From NCBI GenBank assembly GCA_002470275.1, contig DKNY01000054.1, forward strand, positions 14,717 through 31,021: a DNA stretch of 16,305 nt, written 5' to 3'. Both the position numbers and the translations under genes were made by a program. This document shows positions 6,927-13,210 of this stretch, one piece after another. The notes below the pieces were generated by a model. The model saw only the letters and a list, made by a program, of their open reading frames with translations. It made no database searches and was not told where the DNA came from. The stretch comes from Gammaproteobacteria bacterium UBA7376 (lineage in GTDB: Bacteria; Pseudomonadota; Gammaproteobacteria; Pseudomonadales; Azotimanducaceae). Every line of letters begins with the position of its first letter. Positions within the stretch are counted from its first letter, which is position 1.

Positions 6927-7388
6927 ATGCATGTTGTGCTGTACGAACCAGAAATTCCTCCCAACACGGGCAACATCATTCGCATTTGTGCGAACGTTGG
7001 CGCGCTGCTGCATCTAATTAAACCTTTGGGCTTTAACTGGGACGATAAACGTCTACGCAGAGCGGGTTTGGACTATCACGACCTCACCGACGTCCACCTG
7101 CACGATGACTTGCCCACCTGCCAAGCATCCATTGTCGGGGGACGATGGTTCGCCATGACCACCAAGGGTCAGACCGGCTATGCTGAGGTGCGCTACCAAC
7201 GAGACGATGTGCTGCTGTTCGGGCCCGAAACCCGGGGCCTGCCGGATACCCTGCTGGAATCCCTATCGCCCCAGCGCAAGATTCGCATCCCGATGCAGCC
7301 CCACTCGCGCAGCATCAACCTTGCGAACTCTGTCGCCATCACCCTTTATGAGGCCTGGCGCCAGTCTGAATTTGACGGCCTTCGCTGA
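6927..7388 (+). CDS. trmL: tRNA (cytidine(34)-2'-O)-methyltransferase TrmL
   Basis: TrmL is a SPOUT-class enzyme that 2'-O-methylates the wobble base of tRNA-Leu isoacceptors, using S-adenosylmethionine. The protein is 153 aa (E. coli 157). The N-terminal VLYEPEIPPNTGNIIR and WDDKRLRRAGLDYHD (about residues 38-52) are signatures of the family. The knot motifs FGPETRGLP (about 98-106) and IPMQPHSRSINLANS (about 121-135) form the cofactor site. AGGTGG at 6914-6919 is a good ribosome-binding site for the ATG at 6927. It starts 24 bases after ntrC and is likely read from the same transcript. Its end is only 12 bases from the convergent secB stop, and no hairpin is seen between them. Confidence 0.95.
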   Translation: MHVVLYEPEIPPNTGNIIRICANVGALLHLIKPLGFNWDDKRLRRAGLDYHDLTDVHLHDDLPTCQASIVGGRWFAMTTKGQTGYAEVRYQRDDVLLFGPETRGLPDTLLESLSPQRKIRIPMQPHSRSINLANSVAITLYEAWRQSEFDGLR

Positions 7389-7400
7389 GGACCAGCAGGC

Positions 7401-7913
7401 CTAGTGAGGAATCGTTCCATGATCGCCTTCCGCTGCCTGACGCTGCTGCTCTCGTACCGCTTCGAAGTAGAGTGCCTCGAAATTAATGGGTGCCAGCTGT
7501 AGGGGCGGAAACCCGCCCTTCACCACCAAGGCGTCAACGTTTTCGCGCAGGAAGGGAAATAGGACATTGGGACAGGCGATGCCGATGACCTGGCTCAGAC
7601 GCGGCGCATCGAATCCCTGAAGTTTGAAAATGCCGGCCTGCTGAATTTCGCAGACGAAGGCCACCTTGGTGTCTTCTTCAACCTTTGCGGTGACCTGCGC
7701 CGTCAAGACCACTTCGTGCAGGTCTTGCTCAAGGCTCTGAGCGCGTGTGTTGATCTCAACGCTAATCCTCGGCTGCTGCTGAACGGTGAACACCTTTGGC
7801 GACAGCGGCGATTCGAAGGAGGCATCCTTTAGGAACAGCTTCTCTATCCGCAGCTGCCCCTGCTCCGGCGCCTGGGCTGACTCACCCGGGACTGAATCGT
7901 CCGCTTCACTCAT
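7401..7913 (-). CDS. secB: Protein-export chaperone SecB
   Basis: SecB is a cytoplasmic homotetrameric chaperone that holds preproteins unfolded and delivers them to SecA. The product is 170 aa, close to the usual 155-165. Family features are IEKLFLKDASFESP (with the typical FLKD-SFE-P pattern), FVCEIQQAGIF, the CPNVLFPFLRE segment, and GGFPPLQLAPINFEALY near the C-terminus. The ATG at 7913 overlaps the upstream rhodanese stop (ATGA), indicating translational coupling. An in-frame extension to 7946 would add 11 residues with no better signal. Most relatives carry a glutaredoxin gene (grxC) between the rhodanese and secB; here it is absent. Confidence 0.95.
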   Translation of the reverse strand: MSEADDSVPGESAQAPEQGQLRIEKLFLKDASFESPLSPKVFTVQQQPRISVEINTRAQSLEQDLHEVVLTAQVTAKVEEDTKVAFVCEIQQAGIFKLQGFDAPRLSQVIGIACPNVLFPFLRENVDALVVKGGFPPLQLAPINFEALYFEAVREQQRQAAEGDHGTIPH

Positions 7914-8326
7914 CCTTTCACCACCGGTAGATTTTGGCCTCGCCACTCAGCATACCCGCCACTCAATCGCATTACCTTAGTAAAACCGTTTTTTTGCAGC
8001 AGCGTGCCGGCTGAACCGGAATGCTGGCCCATTTTGCAGGCCACGATCATCGGCGTTTCCCGATAGTTCTGAAGCTCGCTCAAACGCCCTTCAAGAGAGG
8101 CGAAGGGAATGTTCACCGCATCCACGATATGCCCTTCCCGAAATTCATTCTTTTCGCGAACATCGAGCACCTTCGCACCCTCAGTATTAACCAGCCGGAC
8201 CAGCTCCTGGGTGCCGATGGTCGCACCAGCTCTGACGGATTCGTTGCGTATAAAAAGAATCAACAGCAGGATGAAGCTGCCTACCAACAGCGGATGATTG
8301 CCGATAAAAATGAAAAATTGCTCCAT
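7910..8326 (-). CDS. yibN: Membrane-anchored rhodanese-like protein (YibN family)
   Basis: The 138-aa protein has one N-terminal membrane helix (about residues 12-27) followed by a single rhodanese domain, the YibN architecture. The domain shows VLDVREKNEFREGHI (about 53-67), NIPF, and the active-site loop with Cys97 in VACKMGQHSG, so persulfide chemistry is possible. YGG-type residues SGGYAEWRGQNLPV close the domain. The physiological substrate of this family is not well defined, though the E. coli homologue has been linked to membrane protein biogenesis. The gene lies upstream of and overlaps secB (ATGA), and is divergent from gpmI. A perfect TATAAT on the minus strand (8382-8387) probably belongs to its promoter. 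Confidence 0.92.
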   Translation of the reverse strand: MEQFFIFIGNHPLLVGSFILLLILFIRNESVRAGATIGTQELVRLVNTEGAKVLDVREKNEFREGHIVDAVNIPFASLEGRLSELQNYRETPMIVACKMGQHSGSAGTLLQKNGFTKVMRLSGGYAEWRGQNLPVVKG

Positions 8327-8371
8327 TCGTCATTCCCGTATTAGATTTTTGGTGCCCTTCCCAGGGCCTTC

Positions 8372-8387
8372 TTGGCGCCAAATTATA
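8372..8387 (-). promoter_or_regulatory. Rhodanese-secB promoter -10 box with adjacent palindrome
   Basis: On the minus strand a perfect TATAAT occupies 8382-8387, about 55 bases before the rhodanese ATG. No good -35 box is seen at 17 bases. Immediately downstream, over the expected start point, is the perfect 10-bp palindrome TTGGCGCCAA (8372-8381), which could be an operator. Confidence 0.45.
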
Positions 8388-8441
8388 CACACTTGACCCC
8401 TCTCACCCTCCAGATAGTTAACTGATTAACCGGCTTTTTTT

Positions 8442-8449
8442 GCTAAGAT
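8442..8449 (+). promoter_or_regulatory. Candidate extended -10 promoter of gpmI
   Basis: TGC-TAAGAT has the TGN extension and matches the -10 consensus at 4 of 6 positions. It sits after a run of seven T, with no clear -35 box. The start would be near 8456, about 29 bases before the gpmI ATG. Confidence 0.35.
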
Positions 8450-8484
8450 TGCCGGCCAAAACAGTACAGTCTACAGAGGAATTT

Positions 8485-10038
8485 ATGGCAACGCCGAGCT
8501 TGCTGGTGATCCTAGATGGCTTTGGTCACCGACTCGAATCCGAGCACAACGCTATCGCCCTGGCACAGACACCGGTCTGGGACGCGCTTTGGCAGCAGCA
8601 ACCTCATACCTTGGTCTCTGGCTCAGGCTTGGATGTTGGTTTGCCGGACGGGCAAATGGGCAATTCTGAGGTAGGGCATATGAACCTGGGCGCGGGACGC
8701 GTGGTCTACCAGGACTTCACTCGGATCAATAAGGCCATTGAAGACGGTTCCTTCGCACAAAATGAAGCCTTCTCCGATATCTTCGCTCAGCTCGAAGAGA
8801 CCCAGGGTGCGCTACACGTGATGGGTTTGCTATCGCCAGGGGGCGTTCACAGTCACGAAGATCAAATTTTTGAAATCATCAGGCTGGCCAGCGATCGAGG
8901 CCTAAAAAAGGTTTATCTGCATGCTTTTCTAGACGGCAGAGACACGCCACCAAAAAGCGCCACCGACTCTCTACGCAAGGCGGAAGACCTGTTCCGCGAA
9001 CGGGACTGCGGGCGCGTTGCCAGCCTGTGCGGACGCTATTTCGCCATGGACCGAGACCGCAACTGGGCACGGGTGGAGCGCGCCTATAATTTAATCGTAA
9101 GGGGCGAGGCGCCGTTTCACGCCACCACCAGCGAGGAAGCCCTGACCCAAGCCTATACTCGAGGGGAGAGTGATGAGTTCGTGCAGCCAACGTCCATTCA
9201 CAGCCCAGAAACTCGGCCGCTGACGTTACATCCAGAAGATGCCGTGCTGTTCATGAACTTTCGGTCAGACCGCGCGCGTCAACTCACCAGGGCGCTGCTG
9301 GAAGACTCGTTTGAGGGGTTCAAAAGAAGGTCGACGGTTGGCGTCTCCAGCGTCACCACGCTGACCCGCTATGCAGACGATATCTACGCGCCATGCGCCT
9401 TCGATCAAGTAGAGCTGGTCAACACCCTCGGCGAGTACCTGGCGCACCAAGATATGCGTCAGCTACGCATTTCTGAAACCGAAAAATATGCCCACGTGAC
9501 CTTCTTCTTCTCCGGTGGCCGAGAAGAACCCTACCCCGGAGAGGAGCGCATCCTCATTCCCTCCCCAAAGGTAGAGACCTATGATCTCGCCCCGGCCATG
9601 AGCGCTCACAAGGTCACTCAGGAGCTGATCAGAGCCCTTCAAAGCCAACGCTTCGATGTGATCGTCTGTAACTACGCGAATGGGGACATGGTAGGGCACT
9701 GCGGCAAGCTTGAGCCGGCGATCGAGGCCGTGGAAACCCTGGATCACTGTCTGGGCTTGCTCCGCCAAGCCGTGGACGAAGCCGGGGGACAAATGCTCAT
9801 CACTGCAGATCATGGCAACGTAGAGCAGATGTCAGACCCGGTGAGCGGACAGGCGCATACGGCGCATACCGAGAACTTGGTGCCCTTGGTCTATGTCGGC
9901 CCAGAATCCATCGCGCTGCACGCGGGAGGCGCGCTCAGCGACATCACACCCACGCTCCTGCACCTCATGGGCCTAGAAATTCCAGCGGAAATGTCAGGCA
10001 CCTCGCTGGCGAACTTTGAGGTGAAAAGACGCGCGTAA
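8485..10038 (+). CDS. gpmI: 2,3-bisphosphoglycerate-independent phosphoglycerate mutase
   Basis: GpmI interconverts 3- and 2-phosphoglycerate in glycolysis and gluconeogenesis, using two manganese ions and a phosphoserine intermediate. The product is 517 aa, the usual size. The N-terminal metal motif is ILDGFG (residues 9-14) and the catalytic Ser61 lies in QMGNSEVGHMNLGAGR. LDGRDTPP, the FRSDR segment, NYANGDMVGH and TADHGNVEQM supply substrate and metal ligands of the alkaline-phosphatase-like fold. I chose the ATG at 8485, which has AGAGGA at 8475-8480, over an upstream in-frame start at 8440 that would add residues unlike the family. It is followed within a few bases by envC, an arrangement conserved in gammaproteobacteria. 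Confidence 0.97.
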   Translation: MATPSLLVILDGFGHRLESEHNAIALAQTPVWDALWQQQPHTLVSGSGLDVGLPDGQMGNSEVGHMNLGAGRVVYQDFTRINKAIEDGSFAQNEAFSDIFAQLEETQGALHVMGLLSPGGVHSHEDQIFEIIRLASDRGLKKVYLHAFLDGRDTPPKSATDSLRKAEDLFRERDCGRVASLCGRYFAMDRDRNWARVERAYNLIVRGEAPFHATTSEEALTQAYTRGESDEFVQPTSIHSPETRPLTLHPEDAVLFMNFRSDRARQLTRALLEDSFEGFKRRSTVGVSSVTTLTRYADDIYAPCAFDQVELVNTLGEYLAHQDMRQLRISETEKYAHVTFFFSGGREEPYPGEERILIPSPKVETYDLAPAMSAHKVTQELIRALQSQRFDVIVCNYANGDMVGHCGKLEPAIEAVETLDHCLGLLRQAVDEAGGQMLITADHGNVEQMSDPVSGQAHTAHTENLVPLVYVGPESIALHAGGALSDITPTLLHLMGLEIPAEMSGTSLANFEVKRRA

Positions 10039-10042
10039 GCTG

Positions 10043-11197
10043 ATGGGACAGAACGTGAAACGAAGTACACGCGGGCTGCTGGCGGCGCTCATCCTATGCT
10101 GCCTAACCGTGGGTTCATCAGCCTCAGAGCTGGATCAGAGCACGCTCCAGTTAACAACGATCGTAGAACGCCTCAACGCCCTGGATCGGTGGCTCACGGA
10201 CAGCGAGCAACAGCTGGCTACCCTTCAGCAGTCCCTGCGCGAGCAGGACCGAGACATCGGGACCCTGGCCAAGCAACGGCGAGCGCTGGATCAGGCCCTT
10301 GCTGCGGTTCACAGCGATATCAAGAATCTCGAAGCCCAGCGGCAGCAGCTTGCCAACAACCGAGACCAGCAGCAGGAGGCCGTGGCCGCGCATCTTCGCG
10401 CTGCAGCCCGCTTGGGCAGCGAGGACTTGATTCAGCTCGTGGTCAGCCAACGTTCACCCAGCGAGCTGAACCGGCTTATTCGCTATCACACCTACTTTAG
10501 CCAACAGCGTCTCGGCGTGATTGAACGCCTCCAAAAGACCGTGGCTGATCTTGCCAAGACCAATGCCGACCTGATCGCAGAACATACCCTGGAGCTTGAA
10601 CAACAGCGTGCCCTCACGGAGCAGTCTGCACGCCTTGAAGCGCGACGCAGCGAAAGAACTGTCGCCATTGCTGAATTGGCCAAGCTAAGATCATCAAGAG
10701 AACAAGAACGGTCCGCACTTGTGGCGGATCGAGCGCGGTTGCAGAGCCTGATTGCGTCCCTTAACCGAGCAGCCAGGGCCCTGGACGGGGAGGCCTTCCG
10801 CACTGCCAAAGGACGATTGATAGCCCCACTCAGAGGCACCGTACGTCATGCGTTCAATTCTCCCCAAGGAGAAGGCGATATGCGCTGGCGAGGCATTGAT
10901 TTCGAGGCGCCAACGGGCACTGCGGTGAGCGCCGTTTTCGAGGGGAGAGTCGTCTTCGCCGAATGGCTGCGCGGCTATGGACTGATGGCCATCATTGATC
11001 ACGGCGACGGCTACATGACCACCTATGGTAACGCAGATACTCTGTACAAAAGTGCCGGCGACTGGGTCGAGGCGGGTGAACTCATCGCCGATGCGGGGAA
11101 CAGCGGGGGACGTTTTAAAAGCGGTATTTACTTCGAGCTGCGGCACGAGGGAGAGGTACAGGACCCTAGCCCATGGCTCGAAGCGGACTCGTCCTAG
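10043..11197 (+). CDS. envC: Murein hydrolase activator EnvC family protein (degenerate LytM/M23 domain)
   Basis: EnvC-type proteins are periplasmic activators of AmiA/AmiB amidases at the division septum, recruited by FtsEX. The product is up to 384 aa: a signal peptide (about residues 6-27), a long coiled coil rich in Gln, Glu and Arg (about 30-250), and a C-terminal LytM-like domain (about 265-380). The metal site is broken: the HxGxD motif reads WRGID (Trp282 in place of His) and the HxHFE motif reads GIYFE. This is the pattern of non-catalytic EnvC. ATG 10043 lies 4 bases after the gpmI stop but lacks a ribosome-binding site. GTG 10055, with GGGA 6 bases ahead, gives a neater signal peptide and may be the true start. 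The stop overlaps that of hisA on the other strand. Confidence 0.9.
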   Translation: MGQNVKRSTRGLLAALILCCLTVGSSASELDQSTLQLTTIVERLNALDRWLTDSEQQLATLQQSLREQDRDIGTLAKQRRALDQALAAVHSDIKNLEAQRQQLANNRDQQQEAVAAHLRAAARLGSEDLIQLVVSQRSPSELNRLIRYHTYFSQQRLGVIERLQKTVADLAKTNADLIAEHTLELEQQRALTEQSARLEARRSERTVAIAELAKLRSSREQERSALVADRARLQSLIASLNRAARALDGEAFRTAKGRLIAPLRGTVRHAFNSPQGEGDMRWRGIDFEAPTGTAVSAVFEGRVVFAEWLRGYGLMAIIDHGDGYMTTYGNADTLYKSAGDWVEAGELIADAGNSGGRFKSGIYFELRHEGEVQDPSPWLEADSS

Positions 11198-11931
11198 AGG
11201 TCAAAAACAGCCTGGCCCTCTCCCAGGTCCAACGTCCCCTCGTAAATCGCTCGACCTGTAATGGCGCCCAGAAGCAGGCCTTTATTGTCTTCAAACGCGG
11301 CTCTCAGGGCCTGAAGGTCCTCGGTCTTGGTCACCCCTCCGGAGGCCACGACGGGCAAATTTGCTGCTGTAGCCAGCGCCAGCGTCGCGCTCACGTTCAC
11401 GCCGGTTAACATCCCGTCCCGCTGAATGTCGGTATACACAATACCCGCCAGAGGCAGTGCGCTACAGCCTTTGGCAAACTCAATGGCATCGGTGCCCGAG
11501 TCCGCATCCCAACCCCGGGTTGCCACTTGCCCGTCTCTGGCATCCAGGCCAAGGAGCACACGGTTGGGGAAGCGTTCAGCCAGAGCGGTCAAAAAGTCAG
11601 GGTCCTCCACCGCGCGCGTACCCAGGATCACCGCACTGACGCCCATTTCGAGATAACGCTCGGCGATCTCCTCGCTGCGAATACCACCCCCCACCTGAAC
11701 CGGGATATCGCCCATTTCCGCCACCATCTCGCGGATGAGGTCCCCGTTGCGGGGCATGCCGGCAAAGGCCCCATCCAGATCAACGATGTGCAGTCGCCGA
11801 CCACCCTGGGCTTTCCAGTGCGAGGCCATAGCCACCGGGTCATCAGAGAAGACCGTGGACTCCGTCATCCGCCCTTGGCGCAGGCGCACGCACTTGCCGT
11901 CTTTCAGGTCGATGGCCGGTATCAGGATCAC
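11194..11931 (-). CDS. hisA: ProFAR isomerase HisA
   Basis: HisA catalyses the Amadori rearrangement of ProFAR to PRFAR in histidine biosynthesis. It is a (beta/alpha)8 barrel of 245 aa, the usual length. The catalytic Asp8 lies in LIPAIDLKDG, and the second catalytic Asp is in VYTDIQRDG (about residues 125-133). Phosphate-binding loops are VGGGIRS and ASGGV, with GAITGRAIYEG near the end. The start is GTG and has no clear Shine-Dalgarno sequence. It lies 5 bases after the hisB stop, so reinitiation from hisB is likely. The hisH gene, usually between hisB and hisA, is missing, and hisF, usually next, is also absent: hisA instead meets envC with overlapping TAG stops. Confidence 0.96.
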   Translation of the reverse strand: MILIPAIDLKDGKCVRLRQGRMTESTVFSDDPVAMASHWKAQGGRRLHIVDLDGAFAGMPRNGDLIREMVAEMGDIPVQVGGGIRSEEIAERYLEMGVSAVILGTRAVEDPDFLTALAERFPNRVLLGLDARDGQVATRGWDADSGTDAIEFAKGCSALPLAGIVYTDIQRDGMLTGVNVSATLALATAANLPVVASGGVTKTEDLQALRAAFEDNKGLLLGAITGRAIYEGTLDLGEGQAVFDL

Positions 11932-11936
11932 AGGAT

Positions 11937-12548
11937 TTAGAGAGTGCCCTTTGTGGACGGTACAATGCCGCTCATTCTTGGGTCTGGCGCTACCGCCATG
12001 CGCAGCGCACGGCCCAGGGCCTTGAACAACGTCTCTGCCTGATGATGGGCATTATCGCCCTTAAAATTATCCAGGTGGATCGTAATCATGGCGTGGTTGA
12101 CCAGGCCCTGAAAAAACTCACGCAGTAAGTCAACGTCGAAGTCACCCACTCGCGCGCGCGTGTACGCCACTACATAGTGCAAACCAGGTCGCCCGGACAG
12201 GTCGACTACGGCCCGCGACAGCGCCTCGTCCAGCGGCACGTAGGCGTGGCCATAGCGGGTCAAACCGCTTTTATCGCCAACGGCCTTTGCTAGCGCCTGG
12301 CCCAGAACAATGCCCACATCTTCGACCATATGGTGAGCATCAACCTCCAAATCACCGGTGGCAGAAACATCAATATCAATCAGCCCGTGCCGAGCAATTT
12401 GCGTCAGCATGTGATCAAAAAAGGGCAGGCCGGTCTGGAAATGACTGGTGCCATCGCCATCCAGATTGATCGAGAGCGTGATCTGCGTTTCAGCCGTATT
12501 CCGGGTCACGCTGGCTCGACGTGCTGGGGGTGTATCTTCGTCTGTCAT
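11937..12548 (-). CDS. hisB: Imidazoleglycerol-phosphate dehydratase HisB
   Basis: This enzyme dehydrates imidazole glycerol phosphate to imidazole acetol phosphate, step six of histidine synthesis, using a di-manganese site. The product is 203 aa, a stand-alone dehydratase as in Pseudomonas rather than the HisNB fusion of enterics. Metal-binding motifs are visible: [20 protein letters not shown] (about residues 71-84), and NAHHQAE (about 165-171). The first ~15 residues form a variable leader. The ATG at 12548 has no strong ribosome-binding site. The gene is 76 bases downstream of the unrecognised minus-strand gene, so both may share a transcript; I did not find a convincing promoter in that gap. 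Confidence 0.96.
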   Translation of the reverse strand: MTDEDTPPARRASVTRNTAETQITLSINLDGDGTSHFQTGLPFFDHMLTQIARHGLIDIDVSATGDLEVDAHHMVEDVGIVLGQALAKAVGDKSGLTRYGHAYVPLDEALSRAVVDLSGRPGLHYVVAYTRARVGDFDVDLLREFFQGLVNHAMITIHLDNFKGDNAHHQAETLFKALGRALRMAVAPDPRMSGIVPSTKGTL

Positions 12549-12624
12549 GATCGATTTTTATCAGGCACTGTGCGTGGAGGGCGCAGTTTAACGGCCTTCT
12601 CAAAGAATTGCAGTGATTCCTAGA

Positions 12625-13032
12625 TCAGGATAACCGGTCCATGAGGTCACCGTAAGGCAAAAACCGATTGCGCGTATGCGCCTTGATCCACTCGGTTAGG
12701 GCGGGATCAAAGTCCTGCCGCTGACGTAATGCTCGAAATAGTGGGATGACCGCTGACTGGGATCCTGCCTGCCAGGGCGCATACTGATCCTCGCCCAGCG
12801 TGAACAATCGGATCAACGCCTCAAGCTGGTTCGAGGCGAGGTTTGGCGCAACCTTCGACCAGCTTGGGCTGGTGATGTATACCGACCAGCTGTCAATTTG
12901 TTCCGCACCAAGCTGCAGCTCACCCTGTGAAGCCAGCCCCTCGGCAATTTCTAAAAAGCGTTCAACTACCTCATCAGATAAATTGTCTGGATTGGGTTGA
13001 ACTTGATTGGGATCAAAAGTACCTACGCTCAT
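12625..13032 (-). CDS. Conserved-position hypothetical protein
   Basis: I do not recognise the family. The product from ATG 13032 is 135 aa, soluble and acidic, with no signal peptide, membrane helix or cysteine. It looks helical, with segments such as SDEVVERFLEIAEGL and NQLEALIRLFTLGED, and it contains several tryptophans (SWSVYITSPSWSKV, APWQAG, EWIK). The C-terminus is NRFLPYGDLMDRL. AAGAG lies 7 bases ahead of this ATG; an earlier in-frame start at 13101 would add 23 residues including a CC pair and looks spurious. It lies between hisB and the divergent asmA. From memory, Pseudomonas genomes carry a small hypothetical gene in the same place. Coding is supported by codon use and an intact frame. 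The function is unknown. Confidence 0.75.
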   Translation of the reverse strand: MSVGTFDPNQVQPNPDNLSDEVVERFLEIAEGLASQGELQLGAEQIDSWSVYITSPSWSKVAPNLASNQLEALIRLFTLGEDQYAPWQAGSQSAVIPLFRALRQRQDFDPALTEWIKAHTRNRFLPYGDLMDRLS

Positions 13033-13164
13033 GCTGTCACTCTTGGCGGGCCTAACGACGCAGCATAATGCCTTAGCCCTCGGCCCAGAGCCACATATCA
13101 ACTTAACCAGACTTCAAAGCGATCAAAACTTACCCTGGGGATGCCACTAAAAGATCGCTATTGT

Positions 13165-13180
13165 TAAGGTTTCCACCTTA
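13165..13180. promoter_or_regulatory. Inverted repeat upstream of asmA
   Basis: TAAGGT-TTCC-ACCTTA is a perfect 6-bp dyad with a 4-base spacer, 30 bases before the asmA start and within the divergent region shared with the hypothetical gene. It could be a regulator-binding site or a small hairpin in the asmA leader. No clear -35/-10 pair was recognised around it. Confidence 0.35.
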
Positions 13181-13210
13181 GTTTGAGTCGAATACAGGCG
13201 GGGTAATGTT

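Noticed and set aside
7503..7518. GGGCGG-AAAC-CCGCCC inverted repeat inside secB
   Set aside because: A 6-bp G+C-only stem in coding sequence of this composition is expected by chance.
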